DNA from: Leishmania infantum JPCM5
Lineage: Eukaryota; Euglenozoa; Kinetoplastea; Trypanosomatida; Trypanosomatidae
DNA length: 64,000 nt
Assembly: GCF_000002875.2 (NCBI RefSeq)
Contig: NC_009418.2
Span: forward strand, 976,130 to 1,040,129
Reading direction: 5' to 3'
The position numbers and the translations under genes were made by a program. Below the pieces are notes generated by a model. It did not search any database and was not told the DNA's origin. It saw nothing but the letters and a program-made list of their open reading frames with translations. Position 1 is the first letter of the stretch. Each line of letters opens with the position of its first letter. This document shows positions 45,975 through 55,139 of the stretch, piece after piece.

Positions 45975-47953
45975 GCACACAAAAGAAAAACAAACCGAAA
46001 CCAAGCGGGAAAAAAGAGGCAAGAGACAGGGGTCATTCTTTACATCAGCTCTCTGCTCACCCTCTTTTTTTGTTCCTAGCGCAGAGAACTCGCTTCTCCG
46101 GCCCCCTTTTTGTTTCGCCTGGCACATCGCCCTTTCCGTTTTAGCGCAACCTCATTAGATTCAAAGTCTACTCCGAAAGGATCCCATCGCTTCCGCGCGT
46201 TTTGGCTTTGTAAAGTCTCCTTCTCGCTGTATTGCTCTTCATACGTGTACCCTCTTTTCCGTCTGCGTCTGGTTTGACGCTTCATCACGCGCGTCCACCA
46301 CACGGGTCGACGACACAAGTTTGTATCTCCACCTTCGTCTCCCGACTTTCTCTTCTTTCGAGGCTACTCGGTGCTCTCTCATAAAGAGAATTCGGAGTTT
46401 TCTTTTTTTTTCTAGCTTACGCCTTGCCTTTTTTTTGTTCAAGGATACGAAATTGAGCAGTCGGAGAGTTCCCCTACGTTTCCTTTGCTCCGTCTCCGGC
46501 TGCTTTCGAGACCCTTCCTTTTTATTTGAAAAAAATTTTTTGGTCTCCTCCCTCCCGGCCTATTAGCGTTGACGTGTGCCTTGAGCCTACACACCCCGCT
46601 CTCTTTTTTTTTATTCTAAATTGATCGATCTACTTGTGTACGCACCTCCTCCTTCCCTCTTCGTTCTCTCCGCGATTACACCACCTAGATTTCCTTTTTT
46701 GTGTACTAACAAATCCTTTTCGTGTCAAACGTTTGTCTGTTTCACTCTAGATCCCTGTCTTTTGGCTGTCGCCTTTCTTTTTTTACACCCCTCGTCCTTT
46801 TTCAGACACCAGCACGAGATACCGAGACACTTTTTCCGCCTCGTTGTGTGTGTGTGTGCTTTTGCTCTTCGCCACTTTTCGTTTCATCCGCACCACTCTC
46901 TCCCGAGACCAAAGGCTGCTCGCTTCCCTCCCCGCCCTCGGAAAGTGAGAAGACCAACAACAAACCGAAGAAACGCGAAAAGACTGAACAATTCGTGGCT
47001 GCCCTTTTTTACCAATTTGCCTTTCCTCGCCGTTTACTGTTGAGCGCTGTGCCTCTGCTCCGTCTTTCTCTCTCTGCGTGTGCGTGTGGGTGTACGCCCC
47101 GTTTTGATCTTTTTTTTTTCGTTTCTTCGGTTTCGTCACCATTCGCCTTTTTTTGTCTGTTTCCTTTCCCACCCTTGTACTCTGTCTGCCTCCCCCCTTC
47201 TTTGTATCTCTCACCAGTAAGTTGGCTGCGCATATACACACACACATATTCATGGTGTGTGTGTTTCTCTCTCTCTCTGTTTGTGTCCGAAGATTTTTTT
47301 CCATTTTTTTGATTTCTTTCAAAGTGAGCTGGCCAAGGAGGGCAAGGAAAACCAAGAGAGTCCCAGCGTAAACACACACGCGCACACACGCACGCACACT
47401 CGCTTCGTTTCCTTTTTTTTTTCCTTGTTCTTCAGTGTCTGCCTTTTTTTTTTGGTGTGTGTTGCTCGCTCGCTCTCGGGTGTCGAAGACTTGCCTCATT
47501 CCTGATTGGTACACATTTACACGTGCGTATTGTCGTTGGTCCTCCCCTTCCCTTACCTCCCTCCGAAGTACACAGTAAAACGCACCGTGCTTCTCCCTTT
47601 TCTTTGCTGTCTTCCTTTTCGTGCTCTTCGCAGCCGTGCGCCTAGTGTTTGCCGTTCCAAAGTCGCTCAGCACAAAGAAGCATCGAGGATACCGAGCCTG
47701 ACAGGTCTTACAGTCAAAGGCCTTTTTCCTTTAGTCGTCCCCCCTTTCTCAATCAAGACATCTTCCCCACACTCCTTCGTCAGCACTACTGCTGAGAAGG
47801 GCCGTGGTTTGCGCAACGAGACACTCGCCCACAAGGAGCCCGCCGGCCGGAAACCCCAAACTACAGTTTCATCTGCCCCCACGACTTCCCTTAACCGCAT
47901 ATATACACTCAGCTTCACACAGCTGGCGCTGGGAAGAGTCGCGAACGGTTAAT
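43244..47953. other. Intergenic region before the 348-bp repeat gene
   Basis: No gene is supported in this 4.7-kb stretch. It is dominated by pyrimidine-rich sequence with T8-T10 runs and CA microsatellites (44,068-44,086; 45,931-45,970; 47,236-47,247; 47,369-47,400). The longest plus-strand frames (44,000-44,620; 45,302-45,880) are Phe/Leu/Ser/Cys-rich translations of this sequence. A tract near 47,873-47,891 followed by CTCAG at 47,909-47,912 is a plausible splice acceptor for the next gene. Confidence 0.55.
45931..45970. repeat. Pure (AC)20 microsatellite
   Basis: An uninterrupted AC dinucleotide run of about 40 bp lies in the intergenic sequence upstream of the 348-bp repeat gene. It is the longest perfect dinucleotide run noticed in the window and is likely to vary in length between strains. 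Confidence 0.95.
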
Positions 47954-50900
47954 ATGGGGTCCATCTCTCCTGCACGGCTGTCGATAGAACCCTCGCTGCG
48001 GGTTCGCGAGCCGTCTGCCGCCAACACTCGCTACGAGAAGACATCCGTGCCCAGCGGCTACTGCAGCCCAGGACTTGCCGTGGAGGAAGCGGCCATACTA
48101 GAGCCAGCAGGATGCATTTTCGCGACCACTGTTGCTGAGGAATTCGTGCGCGCAGACGCCATGACAGTATCGATGGCCACAACCCCTCTGGCGAGCGTGC
48201 AATGCACACCGCGGCTGCCAAGAGGCAAAGAAAATGCAGCCAAGTCTACCGAGTCCATCCTGGGCCACTGCAAACCAGCGCGATCACCACGTCCGTCGCA
48301 GGTGACGGAGCTCCGCTTGACTACAAATGAAGTCGGCGTGCTGACCACACCGCACGTGGGCCATGGCCTTCAGACACGCGCTGCTTCTGCTGCTTGCGGC
48401 ACTCGTCGCAGTTTCACTGACAAAACCGACGGCTCTCTGACTAAAATGGCGCTCTCCACTGTTCTCCGCCCGCGGGGAAACAGCTTATGCGAGCCGGACA
48501 GTCTCGACCTCTTGTCTGCAGTGGGGCAATCCGATGTCAGCATGGACGACTTCGCCCCCACTGCCGCCTCCTTTCAGCTCACATGCGAGGGGACTAAGTG
48601 GTGTGCTGTGGTCGCCGCGCACATAGAAGCCGTGCACCGGCTCGCAACAATCGATATCACATCGTCATGTGGGGTCGCCACAGGCGAGCTTTCTAAACTG
48701 ACAATGATAGCCACCGAGAAAGCCGGGCTTCAAATTTGCTTCCAGCTTGCTACGTGGGGTGACGCACAGCGCGAAATCACCTTTCGTCGTCGGCTGGAGA
48801 TGTGTGAGTTACAGCGTCTTACAAGACTCTACCAGACATTTGTCACCACGCCGATGTCGCCTCCACCAGCGGATGGAGAGAACAAACAATGGCCTCCACG
48901 CTCTCTGGAGGATGATTCTCACCTTCCTGAAGGAGTCGTCGCTTCCAACACCAACAATCACCGCAGGATCAGCGAAGATCGCCGGCAACTCGTTTCAGAG
49001 TTCGAGACAACATTGGAAGATATGCAATCTATGCTGCTCCAGAAGGAACAGGAGCTTCAGCACCTGGCCTCCCAGCTCGAGGAGGAGCGTCGTTGCAGTG
49101 GGCAGAATGTAGCGGACTTGCAGAGCCAACTAATCACAATGCGCCTGGATCATGCGTGCATGGATAAAGAGCTCGAGAGCATCTCTACAGCTCTCATCGA
49201 CACGCAAGAGTCCTGCAACGTACTGCGACAGCTCGTCACCGAAAGTGAGGAACAACACCGGCTTCACACACAGCAGGCACAACAAGAATACACAGCACTC
49301 CAAAAGGAACAAGCGCACCTCATCGACCACTACGAAGCTCAGATTACCTCGTTAAACGAGCAGCTACGAGAGGCTCACAAAAAACTTGATGCGCTTCACA
49401 ACGCAGACATCACCGACACCCCCTGCGCTCTCGTGCGAGCAGACACACAAAACTTGAACACTCCCTTCACTGCACACCCTGAGCAGAATAACAAGCACAA
49501 CGTGCTTAGCCTCTACACGCACGGCATCGTGGATGCGGTGCGCAGCGAGTACGAGGCGCAGACTGCTGAGCTTGTGGACTCCGCGGAGCTTGTGGAGGCG
49601 CGCGACGCGCTGGGGGCGGCGGAGCAGCGCTGCGCCGCGCTGGCCGCTGCCCACGCGGAGGCTGTTGCTGCGCTGGAGGCGAAGAGCGCTGCGTCGGAGA
49701 GCGAGCTGGCCGCTGCGCGCGACGCGATGCGTGCTGCCGAGGAGCGGCTGGCGGACGCGGACGCCGAGCATGCCCGCGTGGTTGCTGCGCTGGAGGCGAA
49801 GGCGTGTGCTGCCGAGCGTGAGGCCGCTGCTGCTCGCGCAAAGCAGGAGGCGGTTGTGAGGTGCACGCGCGGCATCGTGGATGCGGTGCGCAGCGAGTAC
49901 GAGGCGCAGACTGCTGAGCTTGTGGACTCCGCGGAGCTTGTGGAGGCGCGCGACGCGCTGGGGGCGGCGGAGCAGCGCTGCGCCGCGCTGGCCGCTGCCC
50001 ACGCGGAGGCTGTTGCTGCGCTGGAGGCGAAGAGCGCTGCGTCGGAGAGCGAGCTGGCCGCTGCGCGCGACGCGATGCGTGCTGCCGAGGAGCGGCTGGC
50101 GGACGCGGACGCCGAGCATGCCCGCGTGGTTGCTGCGCTGGAGGCGAAGGCGTGTGCTGCCGAGCGTGAGGCCGCTGCTGCTCGCGCAAAGCAGGAGGCG
50201 GTTGTGAGGTGCACGCGCGGCATCGTGGATGCGGTGCGCAGCGAGTACGAGGCGCAGACTGCTGAGCTTGTGGACTCCGCGGAGCTTGTGGAGGCGCGCG
50301 ACGCGCTGGGGGCGGCGGAGCAGCGCTGCGCCGCGCTGGCCGCTGCCCACGCGGAGGCTGTTGCTGCGCTGGAGGCGAAGAGCGCTGCGTCGGAGAGCGA
50401 GCTGGCCGCTGCGCGGGACGCGATGCGTGCTGCCGAGGAGCGGCTGGCGGACGCGGACGCCGAGCATGCCCGCGTGGTTGCTGCGCTGGAGGCGAAGGCG
50501 TGTGCTGCCGAGCGTGAGGCCGCTGCTGCTCGCGCAAAGCAGGAGGCGGTTGTGAGGTGCACGCGCGGCATCGTGGATGCGGTGCGCAGCGAGTACGAGG
50601 CGCAGACTGCTGAGCTTGTGGACTCCGCGGAGCTTGTGGAGGCGCGCGACGCGCTGGGGGCGGCGGAGCAGCGCTGCGCCGCGCTGGCCGCTGCCCACGC
50701 GGAGGCTGTTGCTGCGCTGGAGGCGAAGAGCGCTGCGTCGGAGAGCGAGCTGGCCGCTGCGCGCGACGCGATGCGTGCTGCCGAGGAGCGGCTGGCGGAC
50801 GCGGACGCCGAGCATGCCCGCGTGGTTGCTGCGCTGGAGGCGAAGGCGTGTGCTGCCGAGCGTGAGGCCGCTGCTGCTCGCGCAAAGCAGGAGGCGGTTG

Positions 50901-51982
50901 TGAGGTGCACGCGCGGCATCGTGGATGCGGTGCGCAGCGAGTACGAGGCGCAGACTGCTGAGCTTGTGGACTCCGCGGAGCTTGTGGAGGCGCGCGACGC
51001 GCTGGGGGCGGCGGAGCAGCGCTGCGCCGCGCTGGCCGCTGCCCACGCGGAGGCTGTTGCTGCGCTGGAGGCGAAGAGCGCTGCGTCGGAGAGCGAGCTG
51101 GCCGCTGCGCGCGACGCGATGCGTGCTGCCGAGGAGCGGCTGGCGGACGCGGACGCCGAGCATGCCCGCGTGGTTGCTGCGCTGGAGGCGAAGGCGTGTG
51201 CTGCCGAGCGTGAGGCCGCTGCTGCTCGCGCAAAGCAGGAGGCGGTTGTGAGGTGCACGCGCGGCATCGTGGATGCGGTGCGCAGCGAGTACGAGGCGCA
51301 GACTGCTGAGCTTGTGGACTCCGCGGAGCTTGTGGAGGCGCGCGACGCGCTGGGGGCGGCGGAGCAGCGCTGCGCCGCGCTGGCCGCTGCCCACGCGGAG
51401 GCTGTTGCTGCGCTGGAGGCGAAGAGCGCTGCGTCGGAGAGCGAGCTGGCGGCTGCTCGGGTGGCGTTATGCTGTGCTGCTGAAGGGTGCTTTGAGAAGG
51501 CTTCTCCCCTGCTTCGTGTGTGTGATTCTCGTGAGTGTTTCGTTGCTGGAGTGCAGTATGGTGTTGAAGTTCTTCGGGATGGGTTTGAATCGCGTGCGAA
51601 TGAAGTGGTGGGCTGTACCCGCCGAATCGTTAGTGCGAGAGCTGCTGTGGAGGCTGCTCGGCGGAGGTGTGCGGAGGTGAGCTCAAAGTTGACGCAAGCG
51701 AAGGCAGGTGGTGACGATGAAAAGGAGTTCTGTAGTGGAGAGCTTGTTGCGGCCCATGCTGAGTTGAGAGCCGTGATGGAGCGCTACCTCGAGGCCGAGG
51801 CGGCAGTCGATGAAGAGGAGGCCGAAGAACACCCGTATGAGGCGTTATTCTCTGCATTGAGTCGAGAGCTGAAAGATGCCCGCGAAAAGCTGAAAACAAT
51901 GCAGCAGCTCAACCGAATGCTACGGGAGAAGTTCCGATCTGATCTGCAAGCATCGGAGAGAAGCTCATCGTATTCAAGTTGA
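47954..51982 (+). CDS. Repetitive coiled-coil protein with 116-residue tandem repeats and a divergent FAZ1-like domain
   Basis: This 1,342-residue protein starts at the first in-frame ATG (the open frame upstream begins with GTG). It has a Ser/Thr/Pro-rich N-terminus (about 1-200); a globular segment at about 206-298 (CEGTKWCAVV...LQRLTRLYQTF) that aligns loosely with the FAZ1-like domain of the neighbouring genes; a linker; coiled coil from about 339 (ISEDRRQLVSEFETTLEDM...); then about 5.5 tandem 116-residue repeats (about 524-1,166), Ala/Glu-rich and helical; and a unique C-terminus (about 1,167-1,342) with a decayed repeat (CTRRIVSARAAVEAARRRCAEV) and a final coiled coil. It is probably a rod-like cytoskeletal protein. 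Its position between the MTBD-like and 557-residue genes suggests a flagellar or attachment-zone role, by inference. Repeat number could be underestimated if the assembly collapsed identical units. Confidence 0.88.
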   Translation: MGSISPARLSIEPSLRVREPSAANTRYEKTSVPSGYCSPGLAVEEAAILEPAGCIFATTVAEEFVRADAMTVSMATTPLASVQCTPRLPRGKENAAKSTESILGHCKPARSPRPSQVTELRLTTNEVGVLTTPHVGHGLQTRAASAACGTRRSFTDKTDGSLTKMALSTVLRPRGNSLCEPDSLDLLSAVGQSDVSMDDFAPTAASFQLTCEGTKWCAVVAAHIEAVHRLATIDITSSCGVATGELSKLTMIATEKAGLQICFQLATWGDAQREITFRRRLEMCELQRLTRLYQTFVTTPMSPPPADGENKQWPPRSLEDDSHLPEGVVASNTNNHRRISEDRRQLVSEFETTLEDMQSMLLQKEQELQHLASQLEEERRCSGQNVADLQSQLITMRLDHACMDKELESISTALIDTQESCNVLRQLVTESEEQHRLHTQQAQQEYTALQKEQAHLIDHYEAQITSLNEQLREAHKKLDALHNADITDTPCALVRADTQNLNTPFTAHPEQNNKHNVLSLYTHGIVDAVRSEYEAQTAELVDSAELVEARDALGAAEQRCAALAAAHAEAVAALEAKSAASESELAAARDAMRAAEERLADADAEHARVVAALEAKACAAEREAAAARAKQEAVVRCTRGIVDAVRSEYEAQTAELVDSAELVEARDALGAAEQRCAALAAAHAEAVAALEAKSAASESELAAARDAMRAAEERLADADAEHARVVAALEAKACAAEREAAAARAKQEAVVRCTRGIVDAVRSEYEAQTAELVDSAELVEARDALGAAEQRCAALAAAHAEAVAALEAKSAASESELAAARDAMRAAEERLADADAEHARVVAALEAKACAAEREAAAARAKQEAVVRCTRGIVDAVRSEYEAQTAELVDSAELVEARDALGAAEQRCAALAAAHAEAVAALEAKSAASESELAAARDAMRAAEERLADADAEHARVVAALEAKACAAEREAAAARAKQEAVVRCTRGIVDAVRSEYEAQTAELVDSAELVEARDALGAAEQRCAALAAAHAEAVAALEAKSAASESELAAARDAMRAAEERLADADAEHARVVAALEAKACAAEREAAAARAKQEAVVRCTRGIVDAVRSEYEAQTAELVDSAELVEARDALGAAEQRCAALAAAHAEAVAALEAKSAASESELAAARVALCCAAEGCFEKASPLLRVCDSRECFVAGVQYGVEVLRDGFESRANEVVGCTRRIVSARAAVEAARRRCAEVSSKLTQAKAGGDDEKEFCSGELVAAHAELRAVMERYLEAEAAVDEEEAEEHPYEALFSALSRELKDAREKLKTMQQLNRMLREKFRSDLQASERSSSYSS
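49523..51449 (+). repeat. 348-bp tandem repeat array, about 5.5 near-identical copies
   Basis: Copies start at 49,523, 49,871, 50,219, 50,567, 50,915 and 51,263, an exact 348-bp period, with the last copy ending after about 187 bp. On inspection the copies are nearly identical at the nucleotide level; the one difference noticed is GCGCGGGAC for GCGCGCGAC near 50,412 in copy three. The frame is preserved. Inside each unit two adjacent 39-residue halves are themselves related. Confidence 0.97.
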
Positions 51983-53465
51983 CTTCTGTTGTGTTGTATT
52001 TTTTAACCGGTTGAATGAGTGAAGGGCACCGTATTCAAGGATTCTTTGACTCAGTTGTGTCTGCGTGGTAGTGTTCACGCGGGCAGACAGCAGACCGCCG
52101 GAAAGTAACCGCAAATATTATAGCGGACTCGCAAATGCTCGTAAAAGGCCGTTACCTTTTTTTTTTCTCGAACTTACCGCGGCAGAGGCTTTAGAAAGGC
52201 GCGCATATCTGCACAAGAGAGGTTTCCTTTATTTTTGTTCCATAGCGAGTACATCGTATATTTTTGTGCGGTGCTCAGTGTACAGATGAGAATTTTTCTG
52301 TTTTTTTTTTTTCGGTTGGGGTTTTGCGCTTGTTCTGCATCTCTCGAACTTCCTCGCAGTGGCGCACGCGCACACCGACACTGTCACGGAAACACAGTGC
52401 TCTCAGCTGGTGCGGGTTTCGTTGCGTGTGGTGGCGGTTAAGCGCGCCATTTTTCTGTTTCTTATTTTCAAGTGTATTTCTTTTATCTCGCTTATGTTTG
52501 GTGAAAGCAGAAGGAGGCGCTTGCGCTCTACCCACGATGTTTAATGACGCGTTTCTTGCATCGCCGTGATTACTTCGCAAAAGGGCAGAGGCGCGTTTTT
52601 ATTGTCCCCGCAAAAAATGTCGTTCCCACGCTGCCTCGCCGTCTCCCAACAAAAGCATGAGCCCACGGAGAAAAAACGAAGAGGAGGCGCATGAGCAGTC
52701 GATCAAGCCTAGCAGACCACTCCTTTCACAAGTGGACAGTTGTGTGCTGTGGTGGTGGAGACGCATCCGAAGCGGAAGAAATAGAAACAAGGCGTTTGCC
52801 CACTTGCCTTCCTGCATCACGCTTTTTGTTGTTCTCTACGGCTGTCGTCAGCGCGGAGTGCACGTTGACATGATCATCCGCCGCTCCTACCCTTGCCGGC
52901 TTTCGTTGCTGTCTACTTGTTACTTTGCCCGGAAGACACTTAGCAAAGAAGTCGGAAAAACCCGAGAAAATGCGCGCTCTCGGTGGAAGGCTAGTAGAGG
53001 CGCTGCGCTTCACGGCACTCGTCGCTGCACGCGCGCACGCATTCGATCGACAGAGAGAAACAGCTCACCGATGTATACTTCAGTCGCTTTTTGCACCCCG
53101 AGCCGTTGCGCACATTTTGGTGTCTTTTTCCTTGCATATTTTCTTCCCTTGTCTGCGTTTTTGTGTGTTGGGACCTCGCCACTTCCTTCCTCGTTGCCTC
53201 CGTTTTCTTTTGTTTTCTGGTTGCTCTTTCGCCCAACCCCGCCCTCCGGTGCTTCTCCCCTTTTTCACGTGTGGGACTTCACTGCGCACCCTCCATCGGC
53301 CCTCACACTCGTCCATTTCGCCTCCTGTATACAAAACAGCAGCACAAACCACTGCGTATCTTCAGCAACACCACGCGTGTACCTTCCAGCGGGACACCAA
53401 GTTCGTCCGTTACACTTCCGCACATCCCCACAACTCCCTTTCGTCACCTTCCCCCCAAAAAGGCG
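51983..53465. other. Intergenic region before the 557-residue coiled-coil gene
   Basis: No credible gene is seen. The stretch holds T8-T12 runs (52,157-52,166; 52,299-52,310) and, from 53,080, pyrimidine-rich sequence that fits a 5' processing region. Candidate splice acceptors are CTTCAG at about 53,357-53,362 and the AAAAAG just before the ATG (53,461-53,462), which follows CACCTTCCCCCC. Confidence 0.55.
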
Positions 53466-55139
53466 ATGAGCGTGCTTGAGCTCTCCTGGGTGAGCGTCCT
53501 CGGCGGCCATTCGGGGGCTTTTGAAGATGCGCCGCAGAAGTTTGTCGCGAAGGTTCCTGCGACAGCGACGGTGGCGCCTTTGGTCTCAACCTTTTCGTCT
53601 CGATTCACGAAAAAGTTCGACGGGGATGACTGGAAGGACCTTGTCGCGTCCGTTCCTTCGCTGCTCTATCAGACATTTGTCTACGAGGCGAGCATTGCGC
53701 TGGCGGTGCCTCAGGAGGCCATCACAGACGTCCAATTTCGCCTTGGTAGCCTCTACGTGACCTTCCACGTCACCCATGATGAAGACATCAGCCAAGAGGA
53801 GATGGCCCACCGCATTGAGGAGTACCCGTTCCGTGAGATGTGGCGCCTGTACAACCAGCGCGACGGCGCCCCGGACGGCTTGGATGCTGCCCTGCAGCGC
53901 CTCAAGGATGTCGAGATGGAGCTCAAGGACAAGAATCACGAGTTGGAGAAGGAGCGCGGTGACAAGGAGCAGAAGGTGAACGAACTCAAGAAGCAGCTGC
54001 AGGCCCTTCAAGAGGAGCTTGCCGGCCCCGTGGCTGAGCGCGAGCAGAGTCTGCTGCAACAGCTGGGTAAAGAGCAGGGTGCTCGCAAAAAGGCGGAAGC
54101 CCAGCTCAAGGTCGTTGATGACGAGAGGAAGAAGTTGCTGGAGGCCGTGAAGCAGGAGAAGCTGCGCGCGGAGAAGAGCGCGCAGCGCCACAACGACCTC
54201 ATCGCTGCCATCATCCAGGAGAACAAGAAGGAAAAGGAGGCGAAGGAACGTGAGCACAATGAGCAGATGGAGGTAAAAGACTACATTATTGAAAACCTCA
54301 AGTCTCAGCTGCGCACCCACACGAACGGCAGCGCGTCTCCGCGCAATAGTATTGTCGACGTTGACCAGACCGACGAGTTCAACAGGCTGATGGAGCGCAT
54401 GGAGGACATGGCAGCAGTGCTGCAGCGCACGCAGGAGTCGGAGAACCAGGCTCGCGCGCAGATTCAGCGGCTGTCTGATCTGCTCAAGGAGTCGGAAGAG
54501 GCGCGCCAGGCGGAGTCGGTATCGTACGACAACAACGTGGCTGCTCTCACCCAGCAGATCCACTCGTACCGCGACACGAAGATTGCGGAGGACCACGAGC
54601 GCCGTGCTAAAGAAGACCGCCAGCGCGGACGTGGGCCGGTGAGCGAGGCTTTGAAGGAGAACGCGACGATTGTGCGTCAGTACACCACCAGCCTTGAGAA
54701 TCTCATCGTCTCCCTGCAGGATCGCCTGCACGCTATCAGCGAGGAGTACAACAACTACTTGACAGAGGCGGAAGCGGGCGTTTCGCATGAGCGTCAGATT
54801 CTTGTTGAGCAAGACGAGGATAGCAAGAAGACCCGCCAGACCTTCCGCTCCAGCTCGATTGCGCTGCAGAAGATCTACTGGGGCTCTCGCGAGCCGGAGG
54901 CGCAGCAGATCATCCAGAACCTCGACGCCGCCGCCTCCAACGCCGAGAAGTCGAGTGCGGCGGTGCGCGTGGTGATCGCGATGCTGGACTCGAAGGCGCG
55001 CGCTTTCGGTGATCACCGGAATTGGATGGAGCAGCAGCATAGGATGATGCGCGAGCTCTTGACCTCGCTGCGTGACCTGAACCAGCGAGCCTTTGACCGG
55101 CAGCGCGCACTGATGGACGAGAAGGTTCTCAAGGCGTAG
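53466..55139 (+). CDS. Coiled-coil protein with N-terminal FAZ1-like domain
   Basis: This 557-residue protein has a short N-terminal beta-like stretch (LSWVSVLGGHSG), then a globular domain at about 45-140 (FDGDDWKDLV...LGSLYVTFHVTHDEDISQEEMAHRIEEY...WRLYNQR) followed by GLDAALQRL. The rest is nearly continuous coiled coil rich in Lys, Glu and Gln, ending ...LMDEKVLKA. The globular domain is clearly related to the domain in the giant repeat protein across the strand-switch region: shared F-D/E-G-x-x-W, L-G-S-L, V-T-H-x-x-D-I-S and Y...W-x-L-Y positions. The 53,466 ATG is the only Met in the frame before the domain; upstream codons are pyrimidine-rich UTR. It is probably a cytoskeletal protein, perhaps of the flagellum attachment zone or flagellar pocket region. 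I do not recognise a named orthologue. Confidence 0.88.
   Translation: MSVLELSWVSVLGGHSGAFEDAPQKFVAKVPATATVAPLVSTFSSRFTKKFDGDDWKDLVASVPSLLYQTFVYEASIALAVPQEAITDVQFRLGSLYVTFHVTHDEDISQEEMAHRIEEYPFREMWRLYNQRDGAPDGLDAALQRLKDVEMELKDKNHELEKERGDKEQKVNELKKQLQALQEELAGPVAEREQSLLQQLGKEQGARKKAEAQLKVVDDERKKLLEAVKQEKLRAEKSAQRHNDLIAAIIQENKKEKEAKEREHNEQMEVKDYIIENLKSQLRTHTNGSASPRNSIVDVDQTDEFNRLMERMEDMAAVLQRTQESENQARAQIQRLSDLLKESEEARQAESVSYDNNVAALTQQIHSYRDTKIAEDHERRAKEDRQRGRGPVSEALKENATIVRQYTTSLENLIVSLQDRLHAISEEYNNYLTEAEAGVSHERQILVEQDEDSKKTRQTFRSSSIALQKIYWGSREPEAQQIIQNLDAAASNAEKSSAAVRVVIAMLDSKARAFGDHRNWMEQQHRMMRELLTSLRDLNQRAFDRQRALMDEKVLKA

Noticed and set aside
49364..51394. 676-, 575- and 584-codon minus-strand open frames opposite the 348-bp array
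   Set aside because: A repeat unit divisible by three and free of stops in one frame is often open in other frames. The plus frame has unique flanking domains and the antisense frames do not.
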